Source of the DNA: Methanomassiliicoccaceae archaeon
Lineage (GTDB): Archaea > Thermoplasmatota > Thermoplasmata > Methanomassiliicoccales > Methanomethylophilaceae
Length of the DNA stretch: 8,423 nucleotides
NCBI GenBank assembly: GCA_009776695.1
Contig: WRNI01000057.1
Coordinates: forward strand, 1 to 8,423
Direction of reading: 5' to 3'
Part shown: positions 1 through 5,373 of the stretch, one piece after another
Numbering within the stretch: the first letter of the stretch is position 1
Layout: each line of letters opens with the position of its first letter
Translations under genes and position numbers: made by a program
Notes under the pieces: generated by a model
What the model saw: only the letters and a program-made list of their open reading frames with translations
Told to the model about the DNA's origin: nothing
The model's database searches: none

Positions 1-225
1 GGCCAGATAGACCCGCAGCTTTTCGTGAGAGCGTCGGCGGAGAAGATGACGGAAGTGACGAAAGAACTGTGCACGGAGGTCAAGACGGCGCTGTGCAAGA
101 GAGGGCTCGGCCCCAGGTACTACATATCGAGCGGATGCGAGGTCCCGCCCGGCCTCGAGACCAGGATGGAGAACATCAAGGCGCTCATCGATGCGGTACA
201 CGTATACGGCGTTATTGACTGGTGA
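1..225 (+). CDS. MtaA/UroD-superfamily methyltransferase, C-terminal fragment (5' end outside window)
   Basis: The reading frame is open from the first base (GQIDPQLFVRAS...) to TGA at 223-225, giving 74 residues, so the gene starts upstream of the window; the internal GTG at 25 is not its start. The pattern G-x-I-D-P near the beginning, then ISSGCEVPP and MENIKALIDAVHVYG, is that of the C-terminal end of the uroporphyrinogen decarboxylase/MtaA fold. A cysteine (fragment residue 46) sits just before the V-P-P segment. In MtaA/MtbA-type methylcobamide:coenzyme M methyltransferases a cysteine in this place is a zinc ligand that helps bind the CoM thiol, whereas true UroD lacks it. With mtaCB close by, a role in moving methyl groups from a corrinoid protein to CoM is the natural inference. 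The fragment is too short to separate MtaA from MtbA, MtsA or other UroD-like corrinoid methyltransferases, so no symbol is given. Confidence 0.65.
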   Translation, partial: GQIDPQLFVRASAEKMTEVTKELCTEVKTALCKRGLGPRYYISSGCEVPPGLETRMENIKALIDAVHVYGVIDW

Positions 226-247
226 CGCGAACGTGAAAAAACATCTT

Positions 248-262
248 ATCTCTTCTTTCTTT
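248..262 (+). terminator. Possible pyrimidine-rich transcription end after the MtaA-like gene
   Basis: A T/C-rich tract (TCTTCTTTCTTT and flanks) lies 23-37 bases after the stop codon at 225. Archaeal termination often needs only a T-rich tract in the non-template strand. There is no clear stem-loop before it and the T run is interrupted by C, so this is weak. Confidence 0.3.
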
Positions 263-294
263 CCGCCGGACGAAAGGAAGGCCGGACATTCCGT

Positions 295-344
295 GATAAT
301 TATTAAATCCAGCTACGGATTGTACGATTCATTATTTCAGAGGA
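295..344 (+). promoter_or_regulatory. Probable promoter and ribosome site of iorAB
   Basis: The 125-base gap before iorA holds one A/T-rich island, GATAATTATTAAATCC (295-310), which resembles an archaeal TATA box. Initiation about 25 bases downstream would fall near 330, giving a leader of about 20 bases. That leader ends with AGAGGA (339-344), a modest Shine-Dalgarno match six bases before the ATG at 351. A short direct repeat GCCGGAC (265-271 and 281-287) lies just upstream of the island and could be an operator, but it is too short to claim. Confidence 0.45.
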
Positions 345-350
345 TTCAGC

Positions 351-2159
351 ATGTCCGCGAACGATAAAAAAAAGGAACTGCTTCTCGGCAACGATGCGAT
401 AACGCGCGGCATAATCGAGGCGGGCGTAGGCTTCGCATCCACGTACCCGGGAACGCCGTCGTCCGAGATAGGCAACAATTTGGAAAAGATCGCCGAGAAG
501 AACGGCATGTTCTTTGAGTTCTCATCTAACGAGAAGATCGCAATGGAGTCCGCGTCCGCGGCGGCGATGTCCGGCGTGAGGTCGTTCGTTTTCATGAAGC
601 ACGTGGGAATGAACGTCGCCGCCGATCCGATGTTAACGCTTGCGTACGGCGGCGTGAGAGGCGGAATGGTGATACTTACCGCTGATGATCCTTCGGCGCA
701 CAGCTCTCAGAACGAGCAGGACAACCGAATTTACGCAAAATTGGCGTTACTTCCGATGCTTGAACCTTCAACACCCGCCGAGGCGAAAGAGATGGTAAAA
801 GAATCGTACGATATCTCTGAAGAACTTACTTTGCCGGTATTGTTCAGGACCACAACGAGAGTGAATCACGCGAGAGGTATCGTTGAAGAAGGCGATGTCA
901 AAGATGTTCCGAAGAAGAGTCATTTCACAAGGGACATCAAAAGATTTGTGAACATTCCGGCGAACGCGCGGACCAATCGCATAAGATTGCTGGAGCTGAA
1001 CAAAAAGGCGGCGGAGCTTTCCGAGGCGTCCCGTTTCAACTTCACGGAAGGAAAAGGAAGCACAGGAGTGATAACGTCCGGCGTTTCGTACACTTACGTT
1101 AAAGAATGGATGAAGAACGTCTCGATACTGAAGCTCGGATTTACGAATCCGCTGCCGGAGAAGAAGATCGCGGAGTTCATGAAAGATAAGGAAAAGATAA
1201 TTGTCGTTGAGGAATTGGAACCTTTCCTGGAGGATCAGGTTCTGCGGATAGCGAAGCAGAGTAATTTGTCTGTTAAAATACACGGAAAGAGGACTGACGA
1301 TCTGCCTATGGCGTTCGAATATTCTCCCGGTGTGATATCAGCTCTCCGTCATCTCGCGGATGTCGCAGACGATAACGTTCCTTTAGCGAGACCGGATATC
1401 GCATTACCGCCGCGTCCGCCGACACTTTGCGCCGGATGCCCGCACCGCGGGATATTCCACGCGGTGAGAAAGGCGGTGGGCAGAAAAGAAGTCATATACA
1501 GCTCCGATATCGGCTGCTATTCATTGGGCGCCCAGCCGCCGTTCATGATGGCCGACATGATATTGTGCATGGGCGGCGGCATCGGTGCGGCCGGAGGTTT
1601 CTCCGAAGCAACAGATCAGAAAGTGATCGCTTTCTCCGGCGATTCGACGTTCTTCCACAGCGGGATAACGCCGTTGGTGTCAGCGTTGTTCAACGGTCAC
1701 AAATTCACAGCGATAATACTTGACAACCGCACCACGGCGATGACCGGCCATCAGCCGCATCCGGGAACGGGAAGGGAGTTCGGCGGGCGCAGGACCGAGG
1801 AGATAAAGATCGAGGACGTTGTCAGAGGAATTGGTGTGAAATTCGTCGAGACCGTCGATCCGTACGATGTCAAAGCGACCATTGATGTGATGACAAGAGC
1901 GATCGAATACGACGGCCTTTCCGTAGTTATAGTGAAGCGGGCGTGTCCTCTCGAACTCAAAAGAAAGAAGATACTTGAGCCGCGTGTATGCGAAGTTGAT
2001 CAGGACCTGTGTGTCAAATGCTCAACCTGCATATTATCGATCGCCTGTCCGGCGCTGATGAAAAAGGACGGCATTGTCTCCATCGACAAAGAACAATGCA
2101 TGGGGTGCATGATGTGCGGCCGCGTATGTCCGAAAGATGCGATAAAGGTGATCCCATGA
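351..2159 (+). CDS. iorA: Indolepyruvate:ferredoxin oxidoreductase, alpha subunit (IorA)
   Basis: This 602-residue protein is the thiamine diphosphate and iron-sulfur subunit of the enzyme that oxidatively decarboxylates aryl-pyruvates (indolepyruvate, phenylpyruvate) to aryl-acetyl-CoA and reduces ferredoxin; in anaerobes it can also run towards aromatic amino acid synthesis. The N-terminal pyrimidine-binding domain shows ASTYPGTPSSEIG, then FEFSSNEKIAMESA with the conserved glutamate, and MKHVGMNVAADP. The C-terminal half has CAGCPHRG (residues 360-367), the ThDP/Mg motif GDST (430-433) with the paired D458-N459, and TAMTGHQPHPG. The tail carries two [4Fe-4S] motifs: C554, C557, C560, C566 with the wider last gap known in IorA, and C583, C586, C589, C593. 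Length is typical. Its stop overlaps the start of iorB (ATGA), so the subunits are translationally coupled. Cytoplasmic; no membrane segments seen. Confidence 0.96.
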   Translation: MSANDKKKELLLGNDAITRGIIEAGVGFASTYPGTPSSEIGNNLEKIAEKNGMFFEFSSNEKIAMESASAAAMSGVRSFVFMKHVGMNVAADPMLTLAYGGVRGGMVILTADDPSAHSSQNEQDNRIYAKLALLPMLEPSTPAEAKEMVKESYDISEELTLPVLFRTTTRVNHARGIVEEGDVKDVPKKSHFTRDIKRFVNIPANARTNRIRLLELNKKAAELSEASRFNFTEGKGSTGVITSGVSYTYVKEWMKNVSILKLGFTNPLPEKKIAEFMKDKEKIIVVEELEPFLEDQVLRIAKQSNLSVKIHGKRTDDLPMAFEYSPGVISALRHLADVADDNVPLARPDIALPPRPPTLCAGCPHRGIFHAVRKAVGRKEVIYSSDIGCYSLGAQPPFMMADMILCMGGGIGAAGGFSEATDQKVIAFSGDSTFFHSGITPLVSALFNGHKFTAIILDNRTTAMTGHQPHPGTGREFGGRRTEEIKIEDVVRGIGVKFVETVDPYDVKATIDVMTRAIEYDGLSVVIVKRACPLELKRKKILEPRVCEVDQDLCVKCSTCILSIACPALMKKDGIVSIDKEQCMGCMMCGRVCPKDAIKVIP

Positions 2160-2746
2160 AATATGTGATACAGATCGTCGGCGTAGGCGGCCAGGGCGTT
2201 CTTCTGGCATCGATGGTATTGGGCAATGCGGCCATGGCGGAAGGTCACAACGTCGCGATGAGCGAGGTGCACGGCATGGCGCAGAGAGGGGGCAGCGTTC
2301 TGTCGACGCTGCGCATCGGCGATAACGTAATAAGTCCGCTGGCATCCGACGGCGAGGCTGACATGATATTAGGTTTTGAACCGGCGGAAACGTGCAGGAA
2401 CATAACGTTAGGGAACAAGAGCACAATGATCATAATGAACCTTGATCCGATATATCCGTCAACGGTGACCGCCGGCTCATCAGAATATCCGGGGACCGAT
2501 GAGATGATATCGTCGATAAAGAAAGTTACGAAGAACATAATGACGATAGAAGCGACATCCCTCGCCGAAACTGCGGGAAAGGCGGTCGCCGCGAACGCTG
2601 TCATGATAGGCGCCGCGGCAGCGGTAAAAGGATTCCCGTTACCGAAGGATGCGGTCAGGGGATCGCTTCTGAATCTCGTTCCCGAAAAGTTCAGGGAACT
2701 GAACGCAAAGGCGTTCGACCTCGGGTACGATGAGATGCGCAAGTGA
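2156..2746 (+). CDS. iorB: Indolepyruvate:ferredoxin oxidoreductase, beta subunit (IorB)
   Basis: This 196-residue protein is the small subunit of IorAB and belongs to the gamma domain family of pyruvate/2-ketoacid ferredoxin oxidoreductases. It opens with the glycine-rich VGVGGQGVLLAS, followed by EVHGMAQRGGSVLSTLRIG, both hallmarks of the family, and ends in a helical region with AVAANAVMIGAAAA. The ATG at 2156 overlaps the iorA stop by three bases and is preceded by AAAGGTGATC (2144-2153), an excellent match to the archaeal anti-Shine-Dalgarno sequence, which fixes the start. A longer in-frame reading from 2009 exists but its extra residues are only an out-of-frame reading of the iorA ferredoxin domain. 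IorB has no cofactor motif of its own and depends on IorA. Confidence 0.95.
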   Translation: MKYVIQIVGVGGQGVLLASMVLGNAAMAEGHNVAMSEVHGMAQRGGSVLSTLRIGDNVISPLASDGEADMILGFEPAETCRNITLGNKSTMIIMNLDPIYPSTVTAGSSEYPGTDEMISSIKKVTKNIMTIEATSLAETAGKAVAANAVMIGAAAAVKGFPLPKDAVRGSLLNLVPEKFRELNAKAFDLGYDEMRK

Positions 2747-2880
2747 TCATTTTCGCATTGCTGGGTATTCATGTTCCGCGGCGCCGTATGCAATATTCGC
2801 AGCATTCATGATGTATGCGGACAGCGCTCACGCTCTTCGCGAAAATAGAAAAAAAAAAGTAAAGGGTTTTGTTAACGATC
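2747..2880. other. Convergent intergenic region between iorB and mtaB
   Basis: This 134-base spacer lies between two converging genes. It has no credible gene. The mtaB side carries an oligo-A tract that reads as a T-run terminator on the minus strand. The iorB side shows only TCATTTTC just after the stop. An eight-base inverted repeat (ATTTTCGC at 2749-2756 and GCGAAAAT at 2839-2846) brackets most of the spacer, too far apart to be a convincing hairpin. Confidence 0.6.
2842..2858 (-). terminator. Oligo-T terminator of mtaCB
   Basis: Read on the minus strand, ten consecutive T (plus-strand A run 2849-2858) lie 22-32 bases after the mtaB stop codon, followed by CTATTTT. A long T run without a strong stem-loop is the standard archaeal termination signal, and it is well placed for a strongly expressed operon. 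Confidence 0.7.
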
Positions 2881-4281
2881 TTACAGGTCGTAGTTCTTCG
2901 GGTTGAAGGCCGGGACGTCCTTGTACTGCTTGAGGCAGTAGTCGACGAACTTGCTCTCCTCGTCCGGCAGTTTCTCCAGCGTCTTTATGATGCCGTCGAG
3001 AACGTCCTTCTGTTTCGTGGTGAGCAGGATCTCCTTCTTCTTGTTGCCGTCGCGTATGACCTTGGCGGCAGTGAGACCCGCGGCTTTCGCCCTGCGGTAC
3101 AGGTCCTTGCCCTCTGCAACGATCGCCTGACCGATCTTGTAGGCGTTGTCGTATGCGAGGATGTAACCTTCCGGACCCCTTGCACGGTCGGTGAACATGT
3201 ACAGGTCTCTCAGCGTCTTCTGTTTGCCGAAGGCGATGGCCGTGTTCATGAGCGCCACTTCGTAACCGAGTGATCCCAACCAGCACTGAACGGATGAACC
3301 GCCGAACTCCGAGTGGTATTCAACGGACTCGTTGGACCATACATCGCATATCTGGGCCATCAGGTTACCCTGAAGATCCGCGTGTGCGCACTGGCAGTTC
3401 TTTCCTTCCTGTGCGTTCGGCTTTCCCGCGATAGCTTTGCATATCGGTCCCTCGTAACCGCAGTCCTTGTCAGGTCCGGTCGCACCGCACTCCCATGCGC
3501 AAAGTGTCCTCGCCGAGGCGAAGGCCCTTGTCACAGCGGAGAAGGTCCTCTGGACATCGTTGTCAAGGTAACCGCCGGCCATGAACATCGACGTGTTCGC
3601 ACCGGAACAGTTGGTGTCTCCTCCGGGGACGACCTTGTTCTTCTTCGCGATGTCGACGAACTGAGGCCAGATCCAGCTCATATCCAATGAGCCGAGGTAG
3701 CCGATACCGAACAGACAAGCGGTTATGTCACCCGTCATTACACCGTAGTCCAGAAGTTCTTTGCCGCCCATGGTCTCGCATGAGATAAGGCTCGCGCCGT
3801 TCTCACAAGCGATCTCCGCAGATATGACAAGTCTCTCCGGGTAGGAGTGTGCCTTGTCCATCTTCGGCCTCAGACCCTGGTCCGCCTCTCTCTGGTCGGG
3901 CAGTGTGTGCCTTATGGCGAGGTTTATGCCGTACTTGTCGTGCATCTTCTCAAGAAGTGCTGTCTGACCGGCGACGATGGACTCTGCCATCTTCGAGTTC
4001 GTACCCATCTGGGATATCCACTCCGTCTCCAGCTGGAGGTCGGGGAACCCGAGGGTTACGGCACGGTTGACCGCGTCCTGTGAGATGTAGTCCACGTACT
4101 CTTTGGTTATTCTCGCTATGTCCTTCTCCGTTCCCGGCCTCGGGGCATAGTTCAGCTCAGGTATGACGCGTCCCGCACCTACCTTTATGCCAAAGCCGTA
4201 TGACACCGGGTGCTTCGCGTGTCCGAAGACCATGTCATCCGCTTTGTCGTACGCCATCTTTGTGTATCTCGTTATGGCCAT
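2881..4281 (-). CDS. mtaB: Methanol:corrinoid methyltransferase MtaB
   Basis: This 466-residue zinc enzyme cleaves the C-O bond of methanol and transfers the methyl group to the Co(I) corrinoid bound by MtaC. The protein begins MAITRYTKMAYDKADDM and contains ISCETMGGKELLDYG, GGDTNCSGANT and GPDKDCGYEG. These supply E169, C225 and C274; the zinc ligands I recall for Methanosarcina barkeri MtaB are E164, C220 and C269, so all three are shifted by the same five residues. The length fits the family (about 460). The ATG at 4281 is chosen over an in-frame start at 4311 because it has GGAGGTG (4289-4295) seven bases upstream and because the extra ten residues (MGQDSRRCVN) are only mtaC's end read in another frame. 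The gene follows mtaC by two bases, the usual mtaC-mtaB order. Nothing suggests damage. Confidence 0.97.
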   Translation of the reverse strand: MAITRYTKMAYDKADDMVFGHAKHPVSYGFGIKVGAGRVIPELNYAPRPGTEKDIARITKEYVDYISQDAVNRAVTLGFPDLQLETEWISQMGTNSKMAESIVAGQTALLEKMHDKYGINLAIRHTLPDQREADQGLRPKMDKAHSYPERLVISAEIACENGASLISCETMGGKELLDYGVMTGDITACLFGIGYLGSLDMSWIWPQFVDIAKKNKVVPGGDTNCSGANTSMFMAGGYLDNDVQRTFSAVTRAFASARTLCAWECGATGPDKDCGYEGPICKAIAGKPNAQEGKNCQCAHADLQGNLMAQICDVWSNESVEYHSEFGGSSVQCWLGSLGYEVALMNTAIAFGKQKTLRDLYMFTDRARGPEGYILAYDNAYKIGQAIVAEGKDLYRRAKAAGLTAAKVIRDGNKKKEILLTTKQKDVLDGIIKTLEKLPDEESKFVDYCLKQYKDVPAFNPKNYDL

Positions 4282-4283
4282 GT

Positions 4284-5066
4284 TTACGCACCTCCGACTA
4301 TCTTGTCCCACTCGTCCCTGATCTTCTTCCAGTTGTAACCGGCGACGATCTTGTCAGCTATCGGCGGGGTCTGCGGTGCCTTCTCCGAGTATATACCCAG
4401 TTCGAAGCCTTCCGAGAACTCCCTGTTCACTGCTCCGCCTGCGGACATGAACGGGATGTCGATGCCTTTTGCCTTCATCTTCGCGGCAATTGCCGGGAAT
4501 GCGCTCATCGTTGTCGTCATGAGTGCCGTGCCTGTTACGAGGAACGGTTTCTCCTTGATTATCGACGCAATGACGTCATCCACTGCAACGTCCCTTCCGA
4601 GGTCCACTACTGTGAATCCCGCTGCTCTCATCATGACCGCCGCGATGTTCTTTCCTATGTCGTGCGGGTCACCCTCTGCGACGTGCATGACCGCTACGCC
4701 CTTTGTCTTTCTTGCGCCGCCGAGCTTCTTCTCGGCGAGGGCGATACCGATCTCCATCGTCTTTGCCGCAAGCATGATCTCAGGGAGATAGTAGATGTGG
4801 TCCGCGTAAAGCTTACCGACGATCTCCATGCCGGGTACAAGTCCTTCGTTTATGATGTCGAGGGGTTTTTTCGATTCCAGTGCTTTTGTCACCGTTTTTC
4901 CGATGTCTTTGAACCTCATGTAGAGGACGTCCTCTGCACAAGCTTTGAAGACAGCGTCTTTCGGCAACGCTTTCTTTGCGTACGACTCCGGAGAGCTCTT
5001 GTTCTCAGCCTCTATATCATAGCGCTTGAGAATGAACCCGAAGTCCACGCCTTTCTTGCTTAACAT
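4284..5066 (-). CDS. mtaC: Methanol-specific corrinoid protein MtaC
   Basis: This 260-residue protein carries the corrinoid that accepts the methyl group from MtaB and gives it to the MtaA-type CoM methyltransferase. Residues 1 to about 120 form the helical cap domain (KRYDIEAE, INEGLVPGMEIVGKLY, YYLPEIMLAAKTMEIG). Residues from about 122 form the Rossmann-like B12-binding domain with EGDPHDIGKNI, giving the D133-x-H135-x-x-G138 signature in which the histidine is the lower cobalt ligand (H136 in M. barkeri MtaC as I recall). TGTALMTTTM (178-187) and SAGGAVN (208-214) are the other corrinoid-loop motifs. The length matches the family (about 258). The ATG at 5066 has GGGAGGT seven bases upstream; an upstream in-frame start at 5108 would add 14 residues encoded by the leader hairpin and is rejected. 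First gene of the mtaCB operon. Confidence 0.97.
   Translation of the reverse strand: MLSKKGVDFGFILKRYDIEAENKSSPESYAKKALPKDAVFKACAEDVLYMRFKDIGKTVTKALESKKPLDIINEGLVPGMEIVGKLYADHIYYLPEIMLAAKTMEIGIALAEKKLGGARKTKGVAVMHVAEGDPHDIGKNIAAVMMRAAGFTVVDLGRDVAVDDVIASIIKEKPFLVTGTALMTTTMSAFPAIAAKMKAKGIDIPFMSAGGAVNREFSEGFELGIYSEKAPQTPPIADKIVAGYNWKKIRDEWDKIVGGA
4289..4295 (-). promoter_or_regulatory. Ribosome binding site of mtaB inside the mtaC 3' end
   Basis: GGAGGTG on the minus strand lies within the last codons of mtaC (coding Gly-Gly-Ala) and seven bases before the mtaB ATG. The mtaC stop codon (4284-4286) falls inside the spacer, an arrangement that couples mtaB translation to mtaC and would keep the two subunits in balance. 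It also decides the mtaB start. Confidence 0.85.
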
Positions 5067-5071
5067 ATTTC

Positions 5072-5113
5072 TAACCTCCCGAGCATTTGGCGCACCAAAC
5101 GCTCGCAAGGTTA
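5072..5113 (-). promoter_or_regulatory. Leader hairpin that sequesters the mtaC Shine-Dalgarno sequence
   Basis: On the minus strand the 42 bases before the mtaC start fold on themselves. The inner stem has 11 pairs (5095-5105 with 5080-5090) around a UGCG loop (5094-5091), one of them a G-U pair. After a single G-G mismatch (5106/5079) the outer stem has seven pairs (5107-5113 with 5072-5078), one of them U-G. The 3' arm contains the whole GGGAGGT ribosome site (5080-5074). Both wobble positions are G-U only in the mtaC-sense RNA and would be A-C in the opposite strand, which points to an RNA structure in the mtaC transcript. A stem of 18 pairs covering the ribosome site should hold translation down until something opens it. 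The trigger is unknown. Confidence 0.75.
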
Positions 5114-5118
5114 CGATT

Positions 5119-5138
5119 GTTTAAAGGGGTATTAAAAC
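5119..5138 (-). promoter_or_regulatory. Small A/T-rich stem-loop in the mtaC leader
   Basis: On the minus strand GTTTTAA (5138-5132) and TTTAAAC (5125-5119) can pair imperfectly around TACCCC. It lies between the larger hairpins of the predicted leader. On its own it is weak, because A/T-rich sequence gives such pairings easily. Confidence 0.25.
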
Positions 5139-5145
5139 GCTTTTT

Positions 5146-5175
5146 AGGGATGGATGATATATCCATTTATTCCCT
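5146..5175 (-). promoter_or_regulatory. 30-base imperfect dyad at the predicted mtaC transcript start
   Basis: ATGGAT (5150-5155) and ATCCAT (5161-5166) are perfect inverted repeats around five bases, and AGGG (5146-5149) pairs with CCCT (5172-5175), leaving a five-base bulge on one side. The dyad lies 23 or more bases downstream of the mtaC TATA-like box, so it is either the first hairpin of the transcript or an operator overlapping the start site. An operator could bind a dimeric repressor. The sequence cannot distinguish the two. Confidence 0.45.
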
Positions 5176-5197
5176 GAAACTTGAATAGTTTGGAACG

Positions 5198-5209
5198 TAT
5201 ATAAAATTT
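5198..5209 (-). promoter_or_regulatory. TATA-like promoter element of mtaCB
   Basis: On the minus strand AAATTTTATATA is a good archaeal TATA box. Initiation about 25 bases downstream would fall near 5177, giving an mtaC leader of roughly 110 bases that includes the hairpins described here. An identical 11-base core occurs again at 5230-5240, 31 bases further upstream, and may be a second promoter. Confidence 0.55.
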
Positions 5210-5229
5210 TGTTTAAATAGCCCTCCGAA

Positions 5230-5240
5230 ATATAAAATTT
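5230..5240 (-). repeat. Second copy of the TATA-like 11-mer
   Basis: ATATAAAATTT on the plus strand occurs at 5199-5209 and again here, exactly 31 bases apart, about three helical turns. On the minus strand each copy reads as a TATA element. This could be a tandem promoter for mtaCB or a duplicated recognition site; chance in A/T-rich DNA is also possible. Confidence 0.4.
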
Positions 5241-5337
5241 AAACGCTGTTTCAGAAAAAAGCATCGAGCGCAAGGTTCCCACTTTTAGAAAATTATATAT
5301 ATTGCAACGGTCGTAACTAGGTTTCAATTCGATAGCA

Positions 5338-5347
5338 TATAATAAAT
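5338..5347 (+). promoter_or_regulatory. TATA box for a near-leaderless transcript of the G3E GTPase operon
   Basis: TATAATAAAT is centred about 31 bases before the ATG at 5374, so initiation about 26 bases downstream would lie near 5368 and leave only a few untranslated bases. The region just before the ATG (TTCGTCTTATTGT) has no Shine-Dalgarno match. Together these suggest a leaderless message, common in Archaea. An alternative box at 5291-5303 would give a leader of about 50 bases. Confidence 0.5.
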
Positions 5348-5373
5348 ACTGTGTTTTTCGTTCGTCTTATTGT

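Larger units (their letters stand above)
5067..5373. promoter_or_regulatory. Divergent control region between mtaCB and the activation operon
   Basis: These 307 bases separate the mtaC start (minus) from the G3E GTPase start (plus). They are clearly A/T-rich relative to the flanking genes and hold no credible gene. The mtaC half contains the TATA-like elements and structured leader described separately. The other half has TATA-like stretches at 5291-5303 and 5338-5347. A nine-base direct repeat CGCAAGGTT occurs at 5104-5112, inside the arm that masks the mtaC ribosome site, and at 5269-5277. The hexamer TGAAAC or its complement occurs at 5175-5180, 5248-5253 and 5321-5326, each 73 bases from the next. 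The layout suits joint regulation of the methyltransferase and its repair system. Confidence 0.7.

Noticed and set aside
2009..2155. Longer start for iorB, adding 49 residues
   Set aside because: The extra part is an out-of-frame reading of the iorA ferredoxin tail, and the ATG at 2156 has a near-perfect ribosome site and the family's N-terminal motif.
2749..2846. Inverted repeat ATTTTCGC / GCGAAAAT bracketing the iorB-mtaB spacer
   Set aside because: Eight bases separated by over 80 bases in a spacer already explained by a terminator is likely chance.
2828..3286. 152-residue minus-strand frame overlapping the mtaB 3' end
   Set aside because: It overlaps a conserved part of mtaB in another frame, has Arg/His-rich shadow composition and runs through the terminator.
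4282..4311. Upstream start for mtaB at 4311
   Set aside because: The extra ten residues are the end of mtaC in another frame, while the ATG at 4281 has GGAGGTG at ideal distance and matches known MtaB N-termini.
4200..5063. 287-residue open frame antisense to mtaC
   Set aside because: It is the shadow of a strongly supported gene, with a Cys/Arg/His-rich composition typical of antisense frames and no domain.
5067..5108. Upstream start for mtaC at 5108
   Set aside because: The added 14 residues would be encoded by the leader hairpin and lack a ribosome site; the ATG at 5066 has GGGAGGT and gives the family length.
5121..5327. 68-residue open frame on the minus strand in the divergent region
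   Set aside because: It lies across the promoter elements, has no ribosome site and no recognisable motif, and A/T-rich composition explains it.
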